Assembly (NCBI RefSeq): GCF_032854445.1 | Contig: NC_088304.1 | Coordinates: 14,149,704-14,213,703 of the forward strand | DNA from: Liolophura sinensis | Taxonomy: Eukaryota; Mollusca; Polyplacophora; Chitonida; Chitonidae | DNA: 64,000 bases | Direction of reading: 5' to 3' | Shown here: piece by piece, positions 1 to 10,144 of the stretch | Layout: each line of letters opens with the position of its first letter | Position numbering within the stretch: the first letter of the stretch is position 1 | The notes under the pieces: model-generated | Told to the model about the DNA's origin: nothing | The model's input: only the letters and a program-made list of their open reading frames with translations | The model's database searches: none | Program-made: the position numbers and the translations under genes

Positions 1-1461
1 ACAGTATCACTTTACGTGGCTGTGCATTGTACAAGAGATTGATTTCTACGTCCTACTTTGAAGTTGACTCTATATAACAGACAGAATGGCGCTTTAGGCT
101 GGGTGTATGTCAGATATTCACTTCTCCAGGTGTAATGGCACACCTGGTGTTGATGTGTGTATAATTGAGGGGTGTCAAATTGGAGTATTGGCATTCTGGT
201 ATGTCAATGGCCGTGCTCTCGTGTGGAGTCAGATCACGATGTCTGTTACTTTTACGCAAACCTTTTGCTTTAATACATGTGAGAATTCTTGTAGATGCAT
301 GGTCTGCAGTCTGTTTAATGGTCTGGTGGTATAGGAGCATCAAGATCGAAGATCAGTCCCATTCTTGAACAGAGAATTTTCAAGATTTCCCTACATCCAG
401 GACACTGAAAGTTTATGTGGTCTTACATGAAATTATCAGGCGAGCACTTGCCTGCAGTAAATATAACTTTATACATAGCATGTAAAATTGACTGCACAGG
501 TAAAACTTGTTCTTAAACGTTGATACTTCGGGCGCTCTAGTTTCCCTTCTATACATGAAACAGCATGGCTGCCATTGTGTATTTTGGTGAAATATTCTTC
601 ACTGCAGTGTTAAGCAGATGTCAAATAAAATAAAATCTAAAATAAGATTTATCGTATCATTTGTAGTTTTGCTGGGGACCCATGTTTATAATGGTAGCCA
701 AATATTTACTCCGTGATGAAGATATCTAAGACAAGATTTTTGCCCTCACTTGTCCTGATTCCTCAGTCTTTTTGGATATGAAAGGTCAACAGTCAGTACA
801 GTTTAGGCACATTTTATAATTTATGTTTGACACAGAACTACATTGGTTGGATTGGCCAATTCCAGGGCTTCACAAAATGCATAAGTTTGTTAGTACACAC
901 TGTATAATGCCTGGAGAATACTGTTGAATAAACACCTTGCAAACATGCAAAAAGGTTGAAGAATTGCAGTAAATGAATGCTTCATAGGGACTAAAGTATT
1001 AATCTCAGTATATGTCAAAGTTTCTTTTGAGCTATGGACTTGACTTTTCAGCCTGTTAAGATTGTGTAACATCTCTAATTAACTGCATTTTACCTGTGTT
1101 TTTAGACAGGTGTGTTTATGATGTATAAAGTACATTAAAGTCCCTTGTTCACAAGTTGTGTGACCTTGTGTGACCTGACTTGTACCTTTACCAACAGGAT
1201 TAGATGGATCCTCTACAATGTGGACGTCTGGAATCCCATTTTCACTTACATGAGCACGCTACATCCAGGTCATATGATACTCTTGTGTGGTTTGGAAAAA
1301 AAAACCCCAAAAACAAGTAAAGCTGTGCTCTACATATGTACATGTATACTTGTGTTTCGACCAGCAAGAAAAGCTGTTAAAGATATGAAGGCATGCATGT
1401 ATTTGTACAACCCTGTGCCAGATTAGAACATTCAACATTTAGTCAATGCAAAAAACTGATC
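1..1461. other. Upstream non-coding region, no gene seen
   Basis: Only short reading frames without splice-consistent or recognisable protein are present on either strand. The one structured item is a copy of an inverted-repeat element near 808-974. It may be intergenic or an upstream non-coding part of the smoothelin-like gene. Confidence 0.6.
808..974 (+). mobile_element. MITE-A copy 1 (non-autonomous inverted-repeat element)
   Basis: It carries the family core ACATTGGTTGGATTGG and the right end AAAAGGTTGAAGAATT. It lacks a clear left inverted repeat, so it is diverged or truncated. Other copies lie near 5968, 6817, 12776, 13249, 40558 and 58196. Confidence 0.65.
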
Positions 1462-1735
1462 AGGCCTGCGTGGCTCAGAGGGTTAGCAGGCTAGTGCAGC
1501 ATAATAACCCAGGAGTCTCTCACCAATGCAGTCGCTGTGAGTACAAGTCCAGCTCATGCTGGCTTCCTGTTCGGCCGTACATGGGAAGGTCTGCCAGCAA
1601 CCTGCGGATGGTTGTGGGTTTCCATCAGGCTCTGCCCAGTTTGCTCCCACCATAATGTTGACCACCAATGTCGTATAAGTGAAATATTTTTGAGTATGGC
1701 ATAAAACACCAATCAAATAAATAAAAAGAAAAATA
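1462..1735 (+). mobile_element. SINE-1 copy, full length, with target-site duplication
   Basis: The head is tRNA-like, with an A-box-like GTGGCTCAGAGGGTTAGCAG and a B-box-like stretch GAGTACAAGTCC. The conserved body runs through CCAGCAACCTGCGGATGGTT, and the tail is AACACCAATCAAATAAAT. The 12-base direct repeat AAAAAACTGATC flanks it at 1450-1461 and 1736-1747, which is the expected target-site duplication of a retroposed element. Confidence 0.9.
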
Positions 1736-1894
1736 AAAAAACTGATCTTTGGAGAAGCACTGAAGGGTTTGAGTTTGCCATAAGATAGTTACTCCCCTTT
1801 ATAGTAAGTCCTTATTAATTTGACAGTATTGTGATCCAGTGATAACATTTATCTTCTGAATTATGTTTTATGAATTATTGGAATTTCTGACTAT

Positions 1895-1986
1895 TAAGGC
1901 TACATGGAGCTTCCTAGTCATATGACTAAAAAATTGTTAAGTACGATGTTAAACCACAAGCACTCACTCACTCACTCACTCACTCA
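1895..1986 (+). mobile_element. SINE-2 (CACT-tailed) 3' fragment
   Basis: The text CATATGACTAAAAAATTGTT leads into GATGTTAAACCACAAG and then (CACT)n. The same end is seen at 17700-17780 and in a longer copy at 43435-43772. Confidence 0.7.
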
Positions 1987-3077
1987 AGTGAAGAAAGAAC
2001 CTTTATTGTAAAGTTGTTCAATTCTTCACCTGGTACATATAAAACGGATATGAGGTAAGATTGCATTGTTAGAACAGGATAATAAACCACACCCTCTGGA
2101 CCTGGAGTGGCATACTTGCATGGTTCTATGTAAACAGGGGGTTGGCCCAGTCTCCGCCAAATGGTGATAAGAAATGAAGAAATAATGTAAGTTTGGCAGC
2201 AAAGCACTTCTTACGTACGTCTCCAAGTACCAATTGAACTTTCCCCGGTTGACATGATTTGCGATTTTATGTCCTGCTTGATCCTGATTTTGAGCTCATG
2301 CAAACAGAAAGATGTTTTTTTGAATGTTCTTGCAGTGTCAGAAGCTCTGTTCCAGTATTTATGACCCTCCTGTTATAAAAGTCATTTCAGTTTGAGTTGA
2401 TCAATATAAACGCACCTATACTTTTACAGGCTTCTCTCCAAGTTTTTCAACAATGTCATTTTAGTAGTTTTTGTTACATACTTTGAGTAATTGTATGCTT
2501 CTGGAATTGTGTAGTATAATTTGACATAATTACAGGTTTGTTGTGTTTATGTTTTTTGTACTGGATAAATTTAAAGACAAATGAAAATGAATTTTGTTGT
2601 AGAAAACACAGACTTAAGTGATTTCTGTTCATTTTGCTTAAAGTGATGTCATTCAGTATCCGGGAAGTCACAGCGATTGTGAGTGACTTCAAGTATGAAG
2701 TCAGTATGAAGTCTTGCTAGTATGCCAGGGCCAAACTGTTGGCCGCCCAAACTAAAAAAGCTGTATTAAAACTGACAAGTAAATGAAACGAAAATATCAT
2801 GGTTTTCCAATAAAAAGCTCAGTTTTCATTCAAATTCCTTTTATTCACAGACAAAACTCTTAGAAAGCATCATTTTAAGTTACATTCTTTAGAGTTCTTC
2901 ATGCACAGTCACAGTGTCACCATAAAGGTATCAGAACCTTTAATGTTTTACTAGATATGGCCCCGATGGCAGTTGTCCTGGAATAATGCTGTAAAAAGCA
3001 TTTGAGGGTACAGTAGACCATTATTTATTGTCGTGTGTCCATATATGCGTGGCTACATGTGTAAATTATCCAGGTGT
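1987..3077. other. Non-coding stretch, nothing recognised
   Basis: No splice-consistent exon, RNA gene or repeat was recognised here. The small open frames on the minus strand have no protein-like character. Confidence 0.55.
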
Positions 3078-3160
3078 TGAGAAGAGTATATGGGGATATA
3101 ATCCCTGGATGTGAAAGATTTAATCATATCCAGGGATTAAATCCCCAAATAGCCTTCTCA
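3078..3160. repeat. Foldback hairpin (about 33-base arms)
   Basis: The left arm starts TGAGAAGAGTATATGGGGAT and the right arm ends in its near reverse complement, ATCCCCAAATAGCCTTCTCA. The arms meet around CCCTGGAT and ATCCAGGG with a loop of roughly 17 bases. It could be a small foldback element or an RNA hairpin. Confidence 0.7.
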
Positions 3161-4530
3161 TCACGGGGATAATGATTTTATCCCTACAGTATTGATAAAA
3201 TAGGAAGGCAATCTTGCATAAATGTAAAGCTGAGTGAAGAAAAACCATGCCAGCCATGTAGACTACAGACAGCACTGGTATAAAGGTGTGACGTCACAAC
3301 GACGCACCATGAATACAGCGTCACAGAGTAAAATGATGTCAGCTGTTAAATTATTGCACAGGGTATAAATAGATAGCATCATAAAGAGAAATGATGTCAG
3401 TCTGCACAGTAATTCAGCGCAGGGTTTGAATTTCATATAACCCATGCGGGCATGGCCTGTGGCGCTGACAAGTGTATGTAAACGCCTTAACCCGACTGCT
3501 CAGCCAATGGCAATCGAGAATCACGGATGATCTCGGGACAATAATATACAAGATTCCTGATGCCTCATTGGCTCTGGTAGGTATGATGTCAGTAAGTGTG
3601 GTAATTTTACCATAACACATATATAGAGTATCATTTATGGCTATATATGCCCGGTTTCCTCCCACCATAATGCTGAGTGCCGTAATGTACACATAGGTGA
3701 AATATTCTTGAGTATGCCTCAAATATATTTGTAAATAAATGCATAATTAATGTGGACACGTGCATTCTACTCTTCAAATCTTCAACTTTTTTTAACCACT
3801 GAAGCACTTTCTTCAGTTGAATTTCTGCAAACAATTAGTTTGAAAATGACTCTGAAAATGATTTATTGTGTATGAATTTTAGAGACAGCTTCTTAAAACT
3901 GGGTAAATTATTTCTCTGCACCCCGTATCTGTTGTTCTGTCAGAATGTTTCAGAGTATTGGTTACAGAGGTAGTTGAAAAGGTTCAAGAATTTGGGTAGT
4001 TGATAATGTTGTGTTATATTTTTGCATGACTTGCATGAAAGGTCTAAAGTTCAGCTGCATAGGGGGAAAATTTGGCTCCCGTGCAATGATAGAAAAATTA
4101 CAGAAAAGCTTATTGATATCCTGCTAAGTGGTTATTGTTTCATAAAAATTAAGCAGTCCATGGTAGCTTAATCCGTATCATTTAGCCCTTTTTTATAAAC
4201 ACAACTGCTGTCGTGGTAAATTAAGAAGTCTGTACAGTAAATATACATGTACCTTAACATGGTTGTTATTTCACTAATACGGAAATCACTATCAACCAGT
4301 GCACTGAACCGAGTATTGATTTATTGATTTGACTCTGTTATTTTGCACTGCATGCAATAAGCTCTTAAAAACATCCGGAAAGGTTGCTATAAAATCAAGA
4401 CCCTTAAAAGTAATTTTATATTTGATGATCGTCAGTTCGAGCGCCAAAGCTGTAACAGCTTTAGTAAGTTTTATTCTTAATTTGTGAAGCGGGTCAGGAA
4501 TCCATGTAATTCATACTGAAATTGACTGTT
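3161..4530. other. Non-coding stretch with one SINE-1 tail fragment
   Basis: Positions 3650-3742 hold a decayed SINE-1 3' end: CCGGTTTCCTCCCACCATAA, then GTGAAATATTCTTGAGTATG and a short A-rich tail. Nothing else was recognised. Confidence 0.6.
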
Positions 4531-4825
4531 CTTCTGTCCTAAACTATATTCCTCTTGAGAGAAAAGAAGCAGGTAAATTTACGTTTTTCTTCTGTCCTAA
4601 ACTATATTCCTCTTGAGAGAAAAGAAGCAGGTAAATTTACGTTTTTCTTCTGTCCTAAAACTATATTCCTCTTGAGAGAAAAGAAGCAGGTAAATTTACG
4701 TTTTTCTTCTGTCCTAAACTGTATTCCTCGTGAGAGAAAAGAAGCAGGTAAATTTACGTTTTTCTTCTGTTCTAAACTATAATCCTCTGAGAGAAAAGAA
4801 GCAGGTAAATTTACGTTTTTCTTTC
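4531..4825 (+). repeat. 58-bp tandem repeat, five copies
   Basis: The unit contains CTTCTGTCCTAAACTATATT and GAAAAGAAGCAGGTAAATTT. The first two copies start at 4531 and 4589, giving a 58-base period. Each unit carries GCAGGTAAAT, a good match to an animal 5' splice site. The period is not a multiple of three, so the open frame through it is not evidence of a protein. Confidence 0.9.
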
Positions 4826-5208
4826 GTACATAAATGTTATTGGGAACAGACTATTTTTAGATTTTTCCAAGTGGTTTTGTATTAATGCTTTTCCTAGTTT
4901 TTAGCTGCAATTCTTAAGGTGGCTTGAAAGTTTGTTCTTTATTAATATCGGGACTATCGTGTTTGCGATAAAACGTCATCTATCCCAACATTTTCAAGCT
5001 AAATCATCGGATGCAGAAGAATCCGCCAAAAGATTAATATTGTTGTCAAACAGGAACCGATTGTTCTACACCAACACTTGACATGTTTAATTAGCTTTAT
5101 ATAATTAAATGACCTCATTAGAATTATTTTTTGCTACAGAAATCAGTATGTTTTGATACATGTATGTATTCAAGCCTTGTGTGTGTGTGTGTGTGGGAGG
5201 GGGGGGTA
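4826..5208. other. Non-coding stretch, includes a GT/G-rich tract
   Basis: A (GT)n run followed by a G run occupies about 5178-5207, next to the SINE that follows. Nothing else was recognised. Confidence 0.55.
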
Positions 5209-5463
5209 TTTCCATGGCATCTGTGGTTAGCATGCCAGCAAGGAGAAATGACCCAGGAGTGTTTCACCAATGCAGTTGCTGTGAGTTCAAGTTCAGCTCA
5301 TGCTGGCTTCCTCTCCGGCTGTATGTAGGAAGGTCTGTCAGCAGCCTGAGGATGGGCGTGGGCTTTCCCGGGCCTGGTTTCCTATGACCATAATACTGGT
5401 CGAATAAGTGAAATATTCTTGAGTCATGGATAAAAAACACCAATCTAACAAATAAATAAATAG
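5209..5463 (+). mobile_element. SINE-1 copy, diverged
   Basis: The head is GTGGTTAGCATGCCAGCA, the B-box region is GAGTTCAAGTTCAGCTCATG, and the tail is ACACCAATCTAACAAATAAA. The body has small deletions relative to the copy at 1462. Confidence 0.85.
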
Positions 5464-5741
5464 ATCCAAGTCTCTAAATTTGTTCTATTTGGCAATATTC
5501 CATGCCAGATCGTATAAATTACCTTTTTCATTCAGAATATCAAGTCACTTGATTGTTGCCATTGTATGATTTAAAAGATACATACGCATTTAAACTTGAA
5601 GAGGTCCTTGTTACAGTAGATTACAGGCATATAGGTCTACTTGACCTATTTCTATGTGACATTGTTTAAAAAGTGGAGATCAGATGTGGGTCAAAATGGT
5701 CAGATCATGCTTGAGTGTGAGTGCCAGATCCAGGGCTGTCA

Positions 5742-5835
5742 TGTATTTATTTATTTACTTGATGGGTGTTTAATGCTGCTCAAGGGTTTTTTCTTTATGA
5801 GTGGAGGAAACTGGGACACTGTGGGCACCTGACAA
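5742..5835 (-). mobile_element. SINE-1 fragment, decayed
   Basis: The reversed tail and body are recognisable: TATTTATTTACTTGATGGGT, GTTTAATGCTGCTCAAGG, then GAGTGGAGGAAACTGGG. It is strongly diverged. Confidence 0.5.
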
Positions 5836-5967
5836 TCCCCCTGACATTAAGCCCCAGATTGTGTAATAATAAAAGGTGTCATTTTAATCTAAAGTGATCC
5901 ACATAAGATCAGGAAAATTGTCCTGCAGTGTATTATTGCTTTGTAGATGTTATATAAATGATAAGTT

Positions 5968-6189
5968 GCATTTCTTCAGCCTTTTTCGTATGTTTCCAAG
6001 TTGTCTATTTAAGCATTTTCTGAAGGCATTATTCTGTGTATCGTGATGAAATTACACTTTTTGTGAATTAAGCCCTGAAACTGGCTAATCCAATCAGTTT
6101 AGATTTGTCTCCAAAATCTAATTAGAAATGTGTACAGATTACACTGCAGATTGCTCTTTCATATGTGGAATGGTTGAGGAATTAAGGGT
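5968..6189 (-). mobile_element. MITE-A copy 2
   Basis: This is the reverse orientation of the family: CTTCAGCCTTTTTCGTATG on the left, GGCTAATCCAATCAG in the middle, and ATGGTTGAGGAATTAAGGGT on the right. Confidence 0.7.
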
Positions 6190-6289
6190 AGACTAATAGT
6201 GTTAAAATTCATTTTATTAGAGTTTTTGATTAAATGATAATTTGAAAACTTTACAGCGCTGGTCAGCTGAGTGTTAAGATTGACACTAG

Positions 6290-6766
6290 GGAATGATCTT
6301 TGTGTACTTATATACCCCAGGGGCAGATACAGGTTGGCCCCATTCCCAGTGGTCCCAATTGGAAACTGATTTCCCAAAATATACATGCCTCTCTTTTATT
6401 GTTTTTACAGGGTGTGGGCTGGGGGTGGGGTAAGGAATAATATGAGAAATGAAGCTTGATTTTGGTAAACATAAACATAAATTCACAAATTAATTTTTAT
6501 TTAAGGCATGTGTCTAGGTTATAAGTACCAATTTTAATAAATTAAGATGTACATCAGGGCATGATCTACGTGTACTTATATACCCTAGTGGCAGAGGCTG
6601 GCCCCAGGGTGTAGGGTGGGGGGTGGGGTAAGGAATAGTATGAGGAGTGAAGCTTTGTTTGTTTGGTTTTGGTTAAACATAAACATATTAATTTTTATTC
6701 ACATATTAATTTTTATTATTCAGGGCATGGGCCTAGGTTATAAGTACCAATTTTAATATCTTTAAG
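6290..6766. repeat. Tandem duplication of a segment of 200-250 bp
   Basis: Two similar segments, about 6290-6535 and 6556-6766, each start with TGTACTTATATACCC. Each passes through GGGGTGGGGTAAGGAAT and ends with GGTTATAAGTACCAATTTTA. The second lacks part of the first and has expanded AT-rich text. Confidence 0.8.
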
Positions 6767-6816
6767 TATTAAATCAGGTCTAGTTGCTGACGTGATGATT
6801 ATCCGATGTACCGGAA

Positions 6817-6995
6817 CCCTAAGCTAATTCTTCAACTTTTTTGAATATATAAGAGCAACTTTTAGTGCAATTTATGCACATTTGTAATTTGATTTTGGAG
6901 ACAAAACAGTTTTATCAGACAACACAGAATAAAGCATTCACAGTATCCTTGGATAAACACCTTTGCAAACATGGACAAAAGTTGAAGAAATACAG
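6817..6995 (+). mobile_element. MITE-A copy 3
   Basis: The left end is TAATTCTTCAACTTTTTT and the right end AAAAGTTGAAGAAATACAG; these are mutual inverted repeats. The central ACATTGG block is deleted. Confidence 0.7.
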
Positions 6996-7129
6996 CACAC
7001 CCCTTGGAATACTTTTCTCAAAATATGCAGTTTTGCATTAAAATTGTCCTAATTGTGAGCCCACTCGTCTGTGAGTTATGTCCACATTTAATTAAACCTC
7101 TGCATCACCTTTGCATGGTTATATTTGAT

Positions 7130-7396
7130 TTATTTATTTATTTGATTGGTGTTTTACGCTGTACTCAAGAATATTTCACTTATACAGTGGCGGCCAACAT
7201 TATGGTGGGAGGAAACCGGGCAGAACCCCGGGGAAACCCACAACTATCCGCAGGTTGCTGGCAGACCTTCCCACGTACGACCGGAGAGGAAGCCTGCATG
7301 AGCTGGACTTGAACTCACAGCAACCGCATTTGTGAGAGACTTATGGGTCATTATGCTGTGCTAGCGCGCTAACCAACTGAGCCAAGGAGGCCCGAT
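7130..7396 (-). mobile_element. SINE-1 copy, near full length
   Basis: Read on the minus strand it runs from GGGCCTCCTTGGCTCAGTTG through the B-box region to ACACCAATCAAATAAATAAA. Open frames crossing it are repeat artefacts. Confidence 0.9.
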
Positions 7397-8150
7397 TGCA
7401 GGTTTTAAACCAGGGGGTATCTTGAGGCCAAACATTGAGCAATCTCTTACCAACACACAGTGGGTGTAGACTTGTCTGTAAAGCTCTAATAGTCGTGACT
7501 ACTTTCATCCGGAAACAGTGAAATGTCACTGCCAGCCAGTGTATTGTCTGAGCTAAATGTACCCCAGTGAGCTGTGTCCTGTTTGCTTAAAGAGGGCCTT
7601 AACCACATGTTAGATCACCCTCCCAGGCGGGTTTTAAGTGCGACCGTGCGGTCTTTGTCAGTACCGTGTCTATCACGACAGCTGTACTCTAAAATGTTGC
7701 ACAGTGCTGTAATCTATTAAATACAGCAGCATGTAATCCTGTCGCATGGGAACTAGGCTCCTTTTTTGTTTTTTTTTTCCTTCTTTCTTTTGTAGGGTTA
7801 GGGTTTATTTTCACTCCCCTTTGCTTTTAATACAGCCGATTCCTTCCACATTAGCACATGTGTGCACATGTTAGTACACATCTTTGTCTGGAAGAATGAG
7901 TGCTCTGCTTGACTAATATACTGTATTTCATCTGAAGTTTGTCTTTTTTTTAAAGTAACATATATTGATTGATTCTGATGGATTTGTTCATCTTATATAG
8001 TTATTGGCTATTTAAGAATTTATTTGTGATGTTTGTTTCATTTCTTGTCAGAAAAACTTCAGCTTTGGCATCAAAAAAGTCATTTTACCGTGTTTATATT
8101 TGTGCTTTTAGACTTCAGGTGAAATACAGTAAGTTAGACAACATATTGAA
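7397..8150. other. Non-coding stretch, nothing recognised
   Basis: No exon-like frame flanked by splice sites was found, and no repeat beyond simple T-rich runs. Confidence 0.55.
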
Positions 8151-8583
8151 ATTTTAATAATGCTTACCATGTAGGAACAATGTTGACTGACTTTTTAATA
8201 ATGCCCACCAAGTAGGCACAATGTTGGCTGACTTTTTAATAATACCCACCATGTAGGCACAATGTTGGCTGACTTTATAGTAATACCCACCATGTAGGCA
8301 CAATGTTGGCTGACTTTATAATAATACCCACTATGGAGGCACAGTGTTGGCTGACTTTTCAATAATGCCCACCATGTAGGCACAATGTTGACTGACTTTT
8401 TAATAATGCCCACCATGTAGGCACAATGTTGGCTGACTTTTCAATAATGCCCACCAAGTAGGCACAATGTTGGCTGACTTTTTAATAATGCCCACCATGT
8501 AGGCACAATATTGGCTGACTTTTTAATAATGCCTACCATGTAGGCACAATGTTGGCTGACTTTTTAATAATACCCACCATGTA
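8151..8583. repeat. 41-bp tandem repeat, about ten copies
   Basis: The unit reads AATAATGCCCACCATGTAGG followed by CACAATGTTGGCTGACTTTT. Successive copies at 8402 and 8443 give the 41-base period. The minus-strand open frame across it is a product of the repeat. Confidence 0.95.
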
Positions 8584-9538
8584 TTGCATGTATTTAAATG
8601 CATTGACCTTTTCATTTCTTTTGTTTTTGTTGATATACTCCAGGATTGTATTGATTTTTAGTTCAGCAGTCTGAGATGTATATGCATTTGAATGAGCGTT
8701 ACTGTGTATGATGTGTAGTATACTTGCTGCAGTTTCAGAAATTTGAGAACACATTAAGTCGATAGTTTGCTGTACAATTAGTTACACTGTAAAATTGGCT
8801 ATACTGACGTTCTAGTGGTGAAATGTTACGTTTTGATAACAATTTGGTTCATATTCTACGCTGTTTCAGTCTGATTAGTTTAAAAAACCCGGAGGAAACT
8901 GATCATGGCCCAGAGAAAACAATTTATTCCACCTCATGGGTAATTCTGGTTACTATCAAATGTTAATAATAAATATTTTAGGTTTTTAAAAAAAATATTT
9001 TAACATCAAGGTGGTGGAGGCAAATAATAAAGTGAATTGAATTAGAACAATGTTCTTTAACAATGATCAAGGGATACAACAGTCACCAAGTAATTTGAAT
9101 ATATATATATATATATAAATAGCCGATATGAGATCTATATTCGGAGCTGTGAACTGTACTTGCCAAGTCACTCCACGTTTACTCGATCTGAAAAAGGGTC
9201 GCCAGCTGCTGTGTGTTGGGCCACACATTTTCCCTCAGGCTGAATGTCCTTAGAGTAGACAGAAGCACAATATACCTACAGCTTGAGTTAGCTAGCTTAA
9301 CTCTGTCTGTCTCAGTACCTAGACTAAGTTTAACACGTGTGTACACTACAGGGAGTGGGTGTTTAGTTGAAATTCCCCACTAGATCACCCTGTGGTCTTG
9401 GACTAGAAGGAGAATGTTTTAGGATTTCTGAAACGTGTGTGATTGGATTGTAGGCTTTAATTGGCTGGATTACTTGATCTTGGTGATGTTATGAAATACA
9501 AATCGTGCAGTGTGTCAGACATTGAGAGTGGGATACTT
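8584..9538. other. Non-coding stretch upstream of the gene
   Basis: It holds an (AT)n run at about 9099-9117. No coding or RNA feature was recognised. A transcription start for the downstream gene could lie here or in the next 500 bases, but no core promoter element stands out. Confidence 0.5.
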
Positions 9539-9845
9539 GGTTTGAGCTCCCTTATCTTTGGTTTGAGTCCTGTGATCTTTCTGTCACTGAGAGGATGTCT
9601 TGTTTGAGTCCTGTGATCATTCAAGTGCTGAGAGGATATCTGGTTTGAGTCCTGTGATCACTCAAGCAGTGAGAGGATATCTGGTTTGAGTCCTGTGATC
9701 TCTCAAGCACTGAGAGGATATCTGGTTTGAGTCCTGTGATCTCTCAAGCACTGAGAGGATATCTGGTTTGAGTCCTATGATCACTCAAGCACTGAGAGGA
9801 TATCTGGTTTGAGTCCTGTGATCTCTCAACTCTGAGAGGGTTTTT
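9539..9845 (+). repeat. 41-bp tandem repeat just upstream of the start exon, about seven copies
   Basis: The unit reads GGTTTGAGTCCTGTGATCTC then TCAAGCACTGAGAGGATATC. The last copies are degenerate. It ends about 260 bases before the ATG at 10108, so it may lie in the 5' untranslated region or the promoter. Confidence 0.9.
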
Positions 9846-10107
9846 GATTTCTTGATCTTCAGAGGATATTTGGTTGGATATTTAAGTCGATCTCTCTAAA
9901 CATTGCGAGAAACTTTGTTTGAGTCCTGTGATTTCACAATATAAGCGTTCGTTAACTGTTGAGTTCATTGGAGCTTGTCAGTTTTTGATATTTTTTTACA
10001 CATGCTGATTGAATACTGAAGCTCTTTGGTTGTTTAAGTGATTATGTACTGACATATATGAGGGTGACAAATAAATATATAAATATATGTGAGGAAATTC
10101 AGCTATT

Positions 10108-10144
10108 ATGGATACAAAGAAAAAGAAACCAACCCGACCTTCAG
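10108..10144 (+). CDS. SMTN-like: Exon 1: start codon exon of the smoothelin-like gene
   Basis: It encodes [12 protein letters not shown] plus the first base of the next codon, and ends at a consensus donor (TCAG/GTAAGT). The ATG has A at -3 and G at +4, and an in-frame TGA lies at 10090-10092, so no longer N-terminus is possible on unspliced DNA. Its donor phase (1) matches the acceptor phase of the exon at 13650, and the junction gives an uninterrupted Lys/Ser-rich basic stretch. The N-terminus has no signal peptide, consistent with a cytoplasmic protein. The main doubt is that the exon is short and rests on phase, start context and donor quality alone. Confidence 0.75.

Noticed and set aside
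1462-1735. Functional tRNA gene from the A- and B-box-like head
   Set aside because: The head does not fold as a complete tRNA by eye and is part of a dispersed SINE with a conserved body and tail.
4555-4782. Plus-strand repeat protein (REKKQVNLRFSSVLN-like)
   Set aside because: The 58-base period is not a multiple of three; the frame is kept only by single-base indels between copies.
8151-8583. CRISPR-like array
   Set aside because: The units are directly adjacent with no unique spacers and the genome is animal; it is a plain tandem repeat.
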